A DNA stretch of 64,000 nucleotides from the NCBI GenBank assembly GCA_907164885.2, contig OU015499.1, positions 150,895,806 to 150,959,805 of the forward strand. Reading direction: 5' to 3'. The position numbers were made by a program, and so were the translations under genes. Of the stretch, positions 32,601 through 43,534 are shown piece by piece; the first letter of the stretch is position 1; every line of letters begins with the position of its first letter. The notes under the pieces are model-generated. The model did not search any database, had not been told where the DNA came from, and saw only the letters and a list, made by a program, of their open reading frames with translations. Origin of the DNA: Dolomedes plantarius (Eukaryota > Arthropoda > Arachnida > Araneae > Dolomedidae).

Positions 32601-33315
32601 AGGGCATGTACATACATACATATATGCACACATACATACAGAGTTGCAGAGACTGTGAAACAAAATGGATGCTCGTGAGTCAGCCTGGATATCTAGAAGC
32701 TCTAATATTGCCACACTCTCTATTCTGGTTTTGCCTAATATCTAGAAGCAAACCTTCTTTCTCATATTAAACTGTTCCCCCTATAGCCAATTAAAATAGC
32801 TTTAATTAAATAGCAATTCACTGCTTAGGGCTGCTAAGATTGTATTAATAGGCGACTTATAACTTTCCGAAAAAAAAAAGAATTCTTCATGAGCCTTTCA
32901 CCGCAGAGCGATAGAATTGACTTATATATATAAATAACTAACAAAGGGCGTACCCTATATATATAAAAACAACAACCTCGGGCTGAAATGGATATCACCA
33001 TGCCGGGAACAAAAATTTGTGAAATATTGTTTCCGAAGCTCTCCCACCCCCAAATTTATTGAGCTATCGTCTGCTGGTGGAGAGGACTTGGCAATAAATC
33101 CCTCGCTATCGTTTGCAGTCGCCCGATAACTCTCTATCGATGGAGAGAGAAAAAAAAGGTCGTTTAAAGTCGCGGGTTTTATGCGAGCATGACGTAACTT
33201 CCACCATCCTCAAGAGAAAAGCTGAGGGTGGAGGAAGGGTAAACGTTCATGTTCTCTCCATTTTGCTTTAAATATACATTAACAAAATCAAGGGTAAACC
33301 AGTATATACATACAT

Positions 33316-33362
<47 letters not shown>
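32601..33362. other. unassigned, with microsatellites
   Basis: Contains short (CATA)n, (CA)n and (TA)n tracts at 33303-33362 and earlier ATACATACATA near 32610. No gene recognised. Confidence 0.4.
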
Positions 33363-33451
33363 CTAGCTGAAAACCCGCGCTTCGCTACGGAGTACATTGA
33401 AATTAAATACAACGGTCAATGTATGCAATTAATTCCAAAAAAAAATAATAA

Positions 33452-33482
<31 letters not shown>

Positions 33483-34057
33483 ATAAATATGACGATCAAT
33501 GTATATAATTGATGTAAAAAAAAACATATTTATAAAAAAAATCGTAAGGGATATTTTTATAGACAAAATAAAGTCAAATCGTCTGCCGCATTAGCAAGAA
33601 AAAAAATATTTTTTTGTCTTTTTTTTTTTGGCACGTGACAATAAATTTATTTAAAGTACCAGAAAAAGAAATCACGTGATCAGCATTTAATAAATTAAAT
33701 TCTAAAAATTAATCTTTAAAAATTCACCAAAAATCAGGAAATGGAGTTAAAAATTCGAAAAAAATTTCATTTTGAAGGAATTTTTATGATCTTTCTCGTG
33801 ATATAAATTTTATAACCCTCAATGTATTATTTTTAATGCAAACGTAAAAAAAGTTTAAAAAACAGCTTAAAAATTTAATTTTAAAAAATCTAAGAAGAAT
33901 TTTTAAAAAATCTTTCTTAGTGCACCCCTACACTATTAGAAGAATCGCCATGCAAAATTTCAGCCCTTTAGGTCCAGCGGTTTGGTCTGTGCGTTGTATG
34001 TCAGTCAGTCAGTGAATGAATGAATGAATGAATGAATGAATGAGTCAGTTACGGAAC

Positions 34058-34080
<23 letters not shown>
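33363..34080 (-). mobile_element. Helitron type A, antisense
   Basis: CTAGCTGAAAACCCGCGC at the left and the complement of the TATATAAAACAGTTCCG end at the right, merging into an expanded (TA)n tract, so the exact 5' base cannot be placed. It carries (AATG)n near the end. Confidence 0.75.

Positions 34081-34136
<56 letters not shown>
34066..34136. repeat. (TA)n microsatellite
   Basis: About 70 bp of uninterrupted TA, probably grown from the TATATATA at the Helitron 5' end. Confidence 0.95.
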
Positions 34137-34139
<3 letters not shown>

Positions 34140-34306
34140 TGGAATCTAGATGGATCGTTTTCGGATTCATCGTTTTTTAGTATGTGTCGTTCATTTTATC
34201 CAGTCCCAACAATCATATTGCTTTGGTATGTTTCCGCATCTATCGTTTACGCGCATTTATCGTTCATTCCAATCGGTCCCTTGAAAAACGATAGATTGAG
34301 ATTCCA

Positions 34307-34309
<3 letters not shown>
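34137..34309. mobile_element. pogo-like MITE, 173 bp
   Basis: Left end CAGTGGAATCTAGATGGATC, right end complement CAGTGGAATCTCAATCTATC, flanked by TA in the microsatellite. The interior repeats ATCGTTY motifs. CAGTGG ends resemble the Tigger at 29332. Confidence 0.75.
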
Positions 34310-34355
<46 letters not shown>

Positions 34356-34358
<3 letters not shown>

Positions 34359-35763
34359 TGCTGGCCACTGTAATTGCAACACCCTGAAGGAAACATGCAA
34401 ATAACATGAAATTTACAACATGCATTAGCGGAGGTGAGATATGCAAATGATTAGAATTTCAACGTAGACGCACATCACGCGCGCCTGTGGCGCCACTTCA
34501 AAGCGCTATTTAAGGCTTGGAGATTTCGACGATTTCAAGTTCGGCAATCGTGTTTTTCTTTTGGTTTTTTCAAAAAAACGATCAATTATGCCTCGTCGAA
34601 AACAGCGATCATCTTTTGATCAAGTATCCGAGTTCGACAGAGGAAGAATAGTGGCCTACGGAGATTGTGGACTATCTTTCAGGGAAATAGGTAGTCGTGT
34701 TGGACGAAACCAAACAACTGTAATGCGGATATGTGATCGTTGGATGCAGGAGGGTACCACGGACCGGTGTGTTCGATCGCATCCACCTCAGCGCACCACT
34801 TCACGTGATGACAGGCAAATTGTGCGCATGGCAGTGACGGATCGCTCAGTCACATCACGAAACATAGCACAGCACATGCAGTCTGTAACGCATCATCCAG
34901 TGTCTGCGCGTACCATTCGACGCCGTTTACAGCAGAGTGGTCTGTCCGCAAGACGTCCATTGCTTTGTCTACCCTTGACGCAGAACCACAGACGTCTCCG
35001 CCGCCAATGGTGCGATGACAGCAGGATGTGGACGGCAGAATGGAATGAAATTGTCTTTACTGACGAGTCACGCTTCTGTCTGCAACACCACGATGGTCGC
35101 ATTCGAGTCTGGAGACACTGTGAAGAGAGGATGCTGAACAGCTGCGTTATGCACCGCCACACTGGTCCTGCACCGGGTATTATGGTATGGGGCGGTATTG
35201 GATATCACTCTCGCACACCTCTAGTACGCATTGCCGGTACTTTAAACAGCCAGCGCTACATCTCCGAGGTGTTGGAGCCAGTTGTCCTTCCTTATCTTCA
35301 GGGCTTGCCACAGCCATATTTCAACAGGATAATGCGCGACCACACGTGGCACGCATTGTCCAACGGTTCTTCGTCAATCGCCAGATTAAATTGCTTCCCT
35401 GGCCGCCTCGCTCTCCGGATCTTTCGCCGATAGAAAACATGTGGTCCATGGTTGCTCTACGATTGACCCAGATTCCATCCCCAGCTGCCACAGCGAATCA
35501 ACTTTGGCAACGTGTGGAAGCTGCTTGGTCTGCTGTACCCCAAGAACTCATCCAAAGTCTCTTTGAATCAATGCCGAGGCGTGTGGCAGCGGTGATCTCC
35601 AACAATGGCGGCTACTCTGGCTACTGATTTTGGCAGGAACCACACTTCACAGAAGTCTATAAATTTAATCATTTGATACTTAGTCAACATGTTATCTACA
35701 AAATAAATTTTTCTGTGATATCTCTGTCTTTCTTGGTGTTGCAATTTGGCGTGGCCAGCAGTG
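34356..35763 (+). mobile_element. Tc1 element, unit A
   Basis: 1408 bp between TA duplications (34354-34355, 35764-35765). Ends CACTGCTGGCCACTGTAATT and complement CACTGCTGGCCACGCCAAAT, with AACACC inside both: a roughly 28-bp imperfect inverted repeat. Confidence 0.95.
34588..35627 (+). pseudogene. Tc1 transposase, one-base frameshift (unit A)
   Basis: Same gene as the intact copies in B-D, but one C is missing near 35310 (GGCTTGCCACAG instead of GGCTTGCCCACAG), between the first and second catalytic Asp. The frame shifts just before FQQDNARPH, so a single intact protein cannot be made. Before the lesion the N-terminal helix-turn-helix and FTDESRF are present; after it, in another frame, come FQQDNARPHVAR, RSPDLSPIENMW and the usual C-terminus. 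The start is taken at MPRRKQR by comparison with Tc1 proteins. One-base damage in an otherwise complete gene suggests recent inactivation. Confidence 0.92.
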
Positions 35764-36401
35764 TATATAGAAAAGGGCTTATTAACAGTTTATTATAAAA
35801 ATTTCAGGTATGAATCAGTTAAATATTAGAAGCACATTCAGAAAGGAGCAAGAAAGCCCAAGTAAACAACCGAATTGTTATAAACAAATTAATCAAATAA
35901 ATAATTAAGTAATTATTCACTCGATTAATTTACATTTTATTTAATTATTAATATTAATTACGAATTAATTTGAATTCATAAGATACATCCATTATATAAC
36001 CCATATAAACATTGAGATTGACTACATAAATTATAAATTTTATATCTAGTAGTTATATATAGCAGCAATTATAAATTTTATAGTTTTTTTTTTATTATTT
36101 CATTTTTTAATGTAAGCAAGTATTTAGAGAAATTAAGTGAGCATGTACAAAGAGAATAATTTAATTGTAAATTAAATAATTTTATCTTTCCCTCTTCCTT
36201 AGCACCTACGAAATTGTTTTTTGTTGTTCCTGCAATACGGTCCCAGCACATCCCAAGCTCCGACACTCAGCAACATATGCAACTTTACCGAGTCACTCCA
36301 CTGGCCAACCGCCTGCAGAACGACTTTTCGCTACATCACAACACAGACTTTATTAAATGTTGCAAAAAGCAAACAGCAAAAAACATACATCGAAAAATAG
36401 T
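35764..36401. other. AT-rich spacer and LINE 3' side, unit A
   Basis: AT-rich DNA up to about 36200, then the non-coding 3' side of the antisense LINE fragment. No gene. Confidence 0.5.
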
Positions 36402-36902
36402 CTATGGCAATTGGACATGTTCGTCCATGAGCCTTTTAACGATTTTGTTTACTACTTTGCAAAAGTAGTAATCGTTATATAGTTTGTACTTTGTCCATTG
36501 ACTTGCATTCCCTGGCAGGTCGGCCCGCAGGTCAGCAAAGTTTATGCAGTCGAATAGACAGTGCTCGACTGTCTGGATCTCGCCACAACTGCATCTGTCC
36601 GACTTCCCGAAGAATTTGGCCTGATACTGGCCAAAGCTGCCGTGCCCAGTAATCACCTGGTTCCTCAGGAAGTCACATTGGACTCTATCCAAGCTGACCT
36701 TCTGGAATATCTCCTGCGTCCGCCTGCCTTTGGTGGACTCATTCCACCTTTCTTGCCAGATTTTTAAGGCATCTTTCATAAGAATGCCTTTAAGCTGGTT
36801 CTTGGTCAGCTTATAGTCATTAGTAATGGTGGGAAGCTGAGTCGCTCTTTTGGCGATCTCATCCACCTCTTCATTGTTGCTATTACCGGCATGGGCTTGA
36901 CG
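36402..36902 (-). pseudogene. LINE ORF2 C-terminal fragment (unit A)
   Basis: Minus-strand frame that enters at RQAHAGNSNNEEVDEIAKRA, the last RNase H motif (His, Asn-Glu, Asp), directly after a TAG created at the truncation point. It continues through KIWQERWNES and VITGHGSFGQYQAKF to a zinc-knuckle-like CSCGEIQTVEHCLFDC (C-x-C-x7-H-x4-C), the usual C-terminus of RNase H-bearing LINEs of the I/R1/LOA type. The apparent start MDEIAKRA is internal; the element is 5'-truncated here. It is repeated in B, C and D at almost full identity. Confidence 0.85.
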
Positions 36903-36914
36903 CTATTCGAAAAA

Positions 36915-36992
36915 AAAATAAAAAAAAGTGTCCGAATGATTGGCCATCCCTTTGCGTGTCTGGAAGCCACCGAGGCAGTTATACACAGACAG
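36915..36992 (+). repeat. repeat R piece, unit A
   Basis: GTGTCCGAATGATTGGCCAT, TTTGCGTGTCTGGAAGCCAC, then interrupted by element X at a TTA. Confidence 0.55.
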
Positions 36993-36995
36993 TTA

Positions 36996-38318
36996 GGCCC
37001 GTCGCAAATTCAACCCAAAGCACGCAGCGTGGGGGAATCTGTGAAACATAGTTTTGACCGATGCACATCAAAATTGAGCCCAGCCCAACCCACGCGTGGG
37101 AAGGTCTGTGATCGTCGCGCATATTTCGTGGGCGGTGGGTCAGATTTGGATAGACGATAGCAACGCCCCCTGGCTGGCAAAACATTCGGAGCATCGTGAA
37201 CTTGCTCACAAAGCTGTTATTTACCATTATGTTATACAGATTTTTATTATTTGTCGTTTTTATAAACGAATTGTAGTAAATACAAAACACATTTTAGAAT
37301 TTCGTGTAATCTTGCGATTTTATAATTATCGATACATACTTATGATAGCTTTATGGTTTCCAGAAATATTAATTTTCTAAATTTATAATTTGATTTGATC
37401 AAAGTTGTACGAATTTGAATTTTGATTTTATTTAATTGCATTGTTTATCTAGTATAAAAATAATTACAAGATAAAAAGAACTTTTTATATACCATGTTTT
37501 TAAATTTTCGGTTGAATCATATAAATTTGACAATTCTATGTATTAATAAATACTTTTTAAAATTTTTTTTGATGAATTATTACATCAACTTGAAGAAAAT
37601 GAAGTTAGTTGGAAGTTAACTTGCGTTTAACTTTTCGTTCCCGTCCCGGCCGATAGATTTCTGCACCAGTCTACAAAACAAAATTAACTGAAAATTAATT
37701 TAAATCTGCGTAGAGATGGCTAAAAGTATTAAAATAATGCATTGTCATCGTGTTCTGAGCTATTCTAAAAGTTTCAAATGTCTAGCTAGTCGGGAAGTTA
37801 GTTAGAAATCGATGGCAAAATTTGTACTGGACAAACATACACACACACACAAACAAAAAAGCGAGTTAATAAAAACATGGTTATAAGGATTTATACTAGA
37901 TATCAAAGTTACATATTCTTTGAATAAATCTATGGTTTAATGCTTTTTAAATTATGTCAACATTAGTTTGTCTTGTACATTAAACTATTGTTCAGAAGTA
38001 TGCATCAATAATTTAAAAATTATTGATACATGCATGTATGACTATTTAAACTCCCCTTGGATATTTCTGCCAGCTAAATATGCATTTCTTTTACTTCCCC
38101 CCCCCCCCTCGTAACTATAGAATATAATAATATTAGTTCTTCATTCTCTGATTCCGATTCTAAATTCATGAATAGTTCAACCTCCGACGTCATCGTGCTA
38201 GGCTGGCGGGAATGCGTGTGCTGGGCTCAATTTGCAGTGCCTCGACCCAGCCCAGGCGCGTGGGAGGTGGGGCATGTGCGTGGGCTGTGCGTGCTTTGGG
38301 CTCAATTTGCGGCGGGCC
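36996..38318. mobile_element. element X, unit A
   Basis: 1323 bp with ends GGCCCGTCGCAAATTCAACC and complement GGCCCGCCGCAAATTGAGCC. TTA duplications at 36993-36995 and 38319-38321. It holds the empty Tigger site at about 37490, a short (CA)n and a C run, but no gene. The open frames within are chance. Confidence 0.75.
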
Positions 38319-38321
38319 TTA

Positions 38322-38400
38322 GGGCCTGTTCACATAGGAGTCCGTTGCGTTCATTAAGGAAAAGATGACGTTGAGACGAAAATAAACCAATCATAGGCGT
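38322..38400. mobile_element. MITE M1, left half only, unit A
   Basis: GGGCCTGTTCACATAGGAGT up to CATAGGCGT, then cut by an LTR-like segment. Its left TTA is the right duplication of element X. Confidence 0.7.
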
Positions 38401-38897
38401 TGTAACGTCCTCGGTGGAAAAAGAAGACACACGAGAGACAATTTTGTAACACAGAGCTTGTATTAAACCAATAAAACTGTACACTATGTACAAGACAGAG
38501 AGTCAAGGCTCCTCTGCATATGAGAGGTTCTATAGGAACCAATATATCGTTTACAATAGCAGATGTATCTCTCCACTTGTAAAAACGGGAGCCAAGAGAG
38601 GAATTTTCAGGCCTTCGGTCCGCACAGCGCCCTATCGGCCCTGCTTGTCGACGGACAGATGCGAGGCTCAAAATCAGCTACCTCTCTCCGTGCTTCCCCA
38701 AAAATCTCTGCGTCTCCTTTTCAGCCAGCTGGCCGGCGTGAGGGGGTTTGCAGAAGCCACCCCCGATCGTTTCTTGGAAACGGGAAGAATTCGCAAAGGG
38801 ATGGGCTTTTGCTTGGGTGGCCTTTATCCCCCGAGACGCCGTGTACACAATACTTATCTCCGATTATTACACCACTTTACGCATGGGGGCTGTGACA
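38401..38897 (-). repeat. solo-LTR-like segment, unit A
   Basis: On the minus strand it runs from TGTCACAGCCCCCATGCG to TTTTTCCACCGAGGACGTTACA-like TG...CA ends, 497 bp, with TTTTATTGGTTTAATAC about 110 bases before the end, as expected for an LTR with a polyadenylation region. No matching 5-bp duplication is seen, and the flanking MITE is cut, so deletion or recombination followed insertion. Long open frames here (about 110-146 codons) have no known motif. Confidence 0.5.
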
Positions 38898-39431
38898 TTG
38901 TCTCCATTACTCCACGAAATTTGTAATTATATAAGTATGTGATGCCCCATTCCTACACCTCAATATGTCATCTATCGGCGAACTGTTGACCTGGGCGGTC
39001 TCATAAACTCTAGGATAAGAGGCCATAAAGTTCTTGTAATGTGTGGTCCTGACGTTATAGAACGCATAAATCCCAGAGTAGTTCGAGGGCTTTTGAGATT
39101 TTTGACACTATAGTGACATTTAGCATCCCATAAACTTTGAACACTTCAAACGCCGGAGAAAGCCTTTGAATTCGCCGACAGTATAAAAGAAGTCCCCCAA
39201 TAGTCCACGGGGAGAGATCTGTTATTGAGTGTGAGAGAGACGCTCTCCTGGTCCAACAGGCCTTCTGTAGGCCAGCGCTGTCGGTGAACCCGAAGCCGTT
39301 CTGACTATCTAACTGTATGAATTCTAACTCGCTTTACATACTTGCTTTAACTGTTGTAGTTGTAGTATGTTTAACGTATCGTGGTAAAGTAATTGAAACG
39401 AAAGGCTTGTCGTATTATTGACTACGGTACA
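38898..39431 (+). other. LTR-like DNA with TATA box, unit A
   Basis: Contains TATAAAAG at 39182-39189, followed at a suitable distance by sequence rich in GAGAG motifs, resembling a U3/R boundary. Ends not determined. The region recurs in B and C. Confidence 0.35.
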
Positions 39432-40110
39432 GGGCGATCAGAGCTCCTCACACTTCACTAAAAGGAGCGATGGTGTGGTCGCCTTTCCCACCACCCAGCA
39501 GGAAAAAATCACACCGGTGACAGCGTTAAAAGTGTTTTTGAAATGTTTTAGGCTCTTCGGTTGATGAATAGTCAAATTTTTCACATATAAAATATCGTGT
39601 TCTGTAATTATCCATGAAAACGGAGCCGTCATAGATTCGAATTTTCTAAAAGCGATCCGAAAAAAAATGTAAGCATCCGGACGATTCGACATCCCCTTGA
39701 CCCCTAACGCACTTTCAATATATTCAATTCTCAGCAGAAAAGAACACTGATTTCCAATGCCAATGTCAGGTGTATTTATAGACTTCCAAAACGCCCCCTA
39801 TCGGCCGGCCAGATAGAAATTTCCACTGGCTTCTAGAAATGTCTAGAAGGCTGGCGACCATTTGGCGCCCTGTCACCAAATTTGGCGAAATATTGCCAAA
39901 TTTGGCGATATAAGTCACCAAATCCATCGCCAATTTGGCGATAACTCTTATATTTGGCGAGATTACCATAGACTTACCATCCCCTTGACTGTCTGGAAGT
40001 AGCCGAGACCCGGTGTACATAAATACCGGGTGCCCGCTTTTTCGCTTATCCGTCAGTACGGTAACGTAATAGATTGGAATATTCCGCGTTTTCTAAACGC
40101 GATTCGAAAA
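39432..40110 (+). repeat. repeat R with inserted LTR-like piece, unit A
   Basis: R blocks run from CGATCAGAGCTCCTCACAC to ATCCGGACGATTCGAC, are interrupted at 39704-39978 by a 275-bp piece related to 28195-28470, and resume GTCTGGAAGTAGCCGAGACC to GATTCGAAAA. The 12-mer CATCCCCTTGAC occurs on both sides of the inserted piece (39692-39703 and 39979-39990), like a target duplication. Confidence 0.55.
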
Positions 40111-42057
40111 CTCTAAACTCCACATTAGCCCCCCACGCTTTCGCGTAACAGCAAGAGAAAGATAACAGGTCGCGCCATATCAATCGCGCCAGCACTAAGT
40201 CCGGAGGACGAGCGCAATGACTAATTTGCCACCAAGTCGGAATTAGACAAAATTAAAAGTTAAACCTCACAAAAAGGGGATAGCAACGGGAAAAATAAAA
40301 GAGGGAAGAAAGGCGTCCCCGCTGAACCGTCCGACTTTTTTTTTTTTCTCTCTCTCTCTCTCTCTTTTTTTTTATTATTTTATTTTTATTTATTTTTTAT
40401 TTTTTTTAAACTGTAAAGATCAGTAATTAAAATACAAATACATTCACATTTTCAGAGAATACACAGGTGATCCCGGACTATTAGAAATACATGACAATTC
40501 GGTTTGAATTGAGAAAAAACAATAACAAAAAATAACCACGGCTCAGAGAGCTTGAAGTAGAGAAAATGTTGAATTACATGAATTAAAAGTTACAAAGCAC
40601 GAATTACAAATTGTTACAAGCTACAGTTTACAGATTACATTAAATTATATATTCCAAATTACAATAACAAATTTTACAAATAAGTCAACTGCATCGGTTG
40701 ATTCCTAGCGCATGAGTAGTACATATAAGACGACACCACAGTCACTTACAGTTACAATATTAAGTGGAATAGTAATTTCATATAAATACTAACAATGCAC
40801 TAATAATCAACACATTAACCATATATTAATTAAACAATACAATAAATACAACACAAAGTACTCAACGAACTACGTAGACCATAAACTAGAATTCAATACA
40901 TTTTAACCATAATCCTAGACATTAGCCATTAATTGCTAAAACCCATAAAGCATTGCTGAAACGAAAAGAAAAACAAGCTTTTCGATTCAATTAAAGATTT
41001 TTTTTATTGTTACCACAACAATTATTTAAACATATTGTTTTTGATAAATTAGCGCACTTTAGCACTTTACAAGAATGGAATTCCTTAATTCACCATTCAG
41101 ATACGAACCCGGAACCTCACAACCCGAACCACAGAAAGTCAAGACTTTAACCAGTGAAATTTAGAAAAGCACCCCAAATTTTTAATGCGTAAATTTTTGC
41201 TATGTAATAAAACAATAATTACCCAGACCATATATTTGGTATGCATGAAAATGAAAAAAAAAATAATAATAATAATTTTTCCTTTCCAAAATACACAGAC
41301 AAAACAAACAATTTTAGGTACCAGTTGAATTAATATAAGCTAGCAACAAATCCTAGCTCAGAGATAGGAGCCAGCCGGCAGATAATGTAACTGTTGACAT
41401 ATAAACCACCACCGTGAATCCAGAGATTCAGAGTACCCGTGTTGAGCTCCAACCCAAGTCTACCAACCTCAAGCCAGCGGTAAGTAACTTTATTACCATT
41501 AAGTTAATTGAATTGTATAAAAACCTCAATATGTGTTAAAAGGTAACGCGTAGATTAGCTAGTACAAGGGAATAATCCAGTTATTAGCCACATAAGCTTG
41601 AAGCCCACACAAATATGGCGGCCTCCATACCAACTAAAAGTAAACAAAGTAAAAGTAGACAAAAGTAAGTAACCCGATATTGTTAATAACAATTTAAATA
41701 ACACTAATAGTTTGCACATGTTTAAATTTATTCTTTCCCTATAACAACAAAACCGTAGAAGAGACTACCAAAACAAATTTCACTTTAACTCAACAGAGTA
41801 AAAAAAAAAAAAAAGTAATGCGAAAAGCAAGAAGTTAGTCGAGTATGAGGTCTAAGTACACTGGAAGCCTAAAGCAAGATGTCGACGTCCATTGCTTTCA
41901 AGAGCTATGCCCTAAAAAAGTTAAAACCCAACATAATTTTTTAATATTCATACTTCTTAGTATAAATGGTTACATTAAAAGTGAATACATAACCATTAAT
42001 AAACATGGGAGGTTTAAACAACAATAACCAGGTACAATTAATGTTTTAATTTAACGC

Positions 42058-42060
<3 letters not shown>
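40111..42060. other. AT-rich spacer, unit A
   Basis: Includes the empty Harbinger site (TAA at 40196-40198), a (TC)n/T-rich tract near 40335, and a TATA-like GACATATAAACC near 41395. Two perfect GTAAGT donor-like sites follow (about 41480 and 41665-41670), the second after a short ATG frame starting 41615 (MAASIPTKSKQSKSRQK). A 60-codon frame at 41845-42027 has no recognisable domain. No gene called. Confidence 0.4.

Positions 42061-42125
<65 letters not shown>
42061..42125. repeat. (TA)n microsatellite, A/B junction
   Basis: About 65 bp of TA directly before the Tc1 end. The corresponding tracts before C (51433-51463) and D (60609-60638) are about 30 bp. Confidence 0.95.
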
Positions 42126-42128
<3 letters not shown>

Positions 42129-43534
42129 TGCTGGCCACTGTAAATGCAACACCCTGAAGGAAACATGCAAATAACATGAAATTTCCAACATGCATTAGCG
42201 GAGGTGAGATATGCAAATGATTAGAATTTCAGCGCAGACGTACATCACGCGCGCCTGTGGCGCCACTTCAAAGCACTATTTAAGGCTTGGAGATTTCGAC
42301 GATTTCAAGTTCGGCAATTGTGTTTTTCTTGTGGTTTTTTCAAAAAAACGATCAATTATGCCTCGTCGAAAACAGCGATCATCTTTTGATCAAGTATCCG
42401 AGTTCGACAGAGGAAGGATAGTGGCCTACCGAGATTGTGGATTATCTTTCAGGGAAATCGGTAGTCGTGTTGGACGAAACCAAACAACTGTAATGCGGAT
42501 ATGTGATCGTTGGATGCAGGAGGGTACGACGGACCGGCGTGTTCGATCGCATCCACCTCAGCGCACCACTTCACGTGATGACAGGCAAATTGTGCGCATG
42601 GCAGTAACGGATCGCTCAGTCACATCACGAACCATAGCACAGCACATGCAGTCTGTAACGCATCATCCAGTGTCTGCGCGTACCATTCGACGCCGTTTAC
42701 AGCAGAGTGGTCTGTCCGCAAGACGTCCATTGCCTTGTCTACCCTTGACGCAGAACCACAGACGTCTCCGCCGCCAATGGTGCGATGACAGAAGGATGTG
42801 GACGCCAGAATGGAATAAAATTGTCTTTACTGACGAGTCATACTTCTGTCTGCAACACCACGATGGTCGCATTCGAGTCTGGAGACACCGTGAAGAGAAG
42901 ATGCTGAACAGCTGCGTTATGCACCGCCACACTGGTCATGCACCGGGTATTAAGGTATGGGGCGGTATTGGATATCACTCTCGCACATCTCTAGTACGCA
43001 TTGCCGGTATTATAAACAGCCAGCGCTACATCTCCGAGGTGTTGGAGCCAGTTGTCCTTCCTTACCTTCAGGGCTTGCCCACAGCCATATTTCAACAGGA
43101 TAATGCGCGACCACACGTGGTACGCATTGTCCAACGGTTCTTCGTCAATCGCCAGATTGAATTGTTTCCCTGGCCGCCTCGCTCTCCGGATCTTTCGCCG
43201 ATAGAAAACATGTGGTCCATGGTTGCTCTACGATTGACCCAGGTTCCATCCCCAGCTGCCACAGCAGATCAACTTTGGCAACGTGTGGAAGCTGCTTGGT
43301 CCGCTGTACCGCAAGAACTCATCCAAAGTCTCTTTGAACCAATGCCGAGGCGTGTGGCAGCGGTGATCTCCAACAATGGCGGCTACTCTGGCTACTGATT
43401 TTGGCAGGAACCACACTTCACAGAAGTCTATAAATTTAATCATATGATACTTGGTCAACATGTTATCTACAAAATAAATTTTTCTGTGATATCTCTTGTC
43501 TTTCTTGGTGTTGCAATTTGCGTGGCCAGCAGTG
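42126..43534 (+). mobile_element. Tc1 element, unit B, coding-intact
   Basis: 1409 bp with TA duplications and the same inverted ends as in unit A. Encodes a full transposase. Confidence 0.95.
42358..43398 (+). CDS. Tc1/mariner transposase, DD34E (unit B)
   Basis: 346 residues, the normal length for Tc1 proteins, starting MPRRKQRSSF. An in-frame upstream ATG at 42211 would add 49 residues from the 5' UTR and is not used in the family. Residues 10-60 and 66-120 form the paired-like bipartite helix-turn-helix domain that binds the inverted repeats. The catalytic triad is Asp159 (IVFTDESYF), Asp248 (FQQDNARPH) and Glu283 (SPDLSPIENMW), with 34 residues between the last two. The enzyme would cut and paste the element at TA sites in the nucleus. 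This copy has Ile199 of the GIMVW motif followed by Lys (GIKVW) and Asn154-Lys for Glu, so activity may be altered. No intron or frameshift. Confidence 0.95.
   Translation: MPRRKQRSSFDQVSEFDRGRIVAYRDCGLSFREIGSRVGRNQTTVMRICDRWMQEGTTDRRVRSHPPQRTTSRDDRQIVRMAVTDRSVTSRTIAQHMQSVTHHPVSARTIRRRLQQSGLSARRPLPCLPLTQNHRRLRRQWCDDRRMWTPEWNKIVFTDESYFCLQHHDGRIRVWRHREEKMLNSCVMHRHTGHAPGIKVWGGIGYHSRTSLVRIAGIINSQRYISEVLEPVVLPYLQGLPTAIFQQDNARPHVVRIVQRFFVNRQIELFPWPPRSPDLSPIENMWSMVALRLTQVPSPAATADQLWQRVEAAWSAVPQELIQSLFEPMPRRVAAVISNNGGYSGY

Larger units (their letters stand above)
34356..42125 (+). repeat. tandem unit A
   Basis: First full member of the tandem array. It begins at the Tc1 terminus in a (TA)n tract; its left flank differs from that of B-D, so the array edge lies in or next to the (TA)n. 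About 7.8 kb to the same point in B. It lacks the Harbinger insertion and the 159-bp tRNA-like segment. Confidence 0.9.

Noticed and set aside
32451..32714. Small frames near 32.5 kb on both strands
   Set aside because: They run through the tandem repeat and a CATA microsatellite; no domain.
33303..33362. CRISPR-like direct repeats
   Set aside because: These are dinucleotide and tetranucleotide microsatellites in eukaryotic DNA; no spacers.
36561..36767. Plus-strand 68-codon frame repeated in all units
   Set aside because: Shadow of the minus-strand LINE zinc-knuckle coding sequence.
38401..38897. Confident solo LTR with target duplication
   Set aside because: TG...CA ends look right, but flanks GGCGT and TTGTC do not match, so kept only as LTR-like.
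38486..38926. Open frames of 105-146 codons repeated in units A, B and C
   Set aside because: They overlap on both strands of an LTR-like segment, have no recognisable domain, and recur only because the whole unit is duplicated.
41845..42027. 60-codon frame conserved in A, B and C
   Set aside because: Identity reflects recent duplication, not selection; no motif, no signal peptide, AT-rich codons.
42211..42357. N-terminal extension of the Tc1 transposase from an upstream ATG
   Set aside because: Tc1 proteins begin at MPRRKQR-like sequence, the total of 346 residues is normal, and the extension covers the element 5' UTR.
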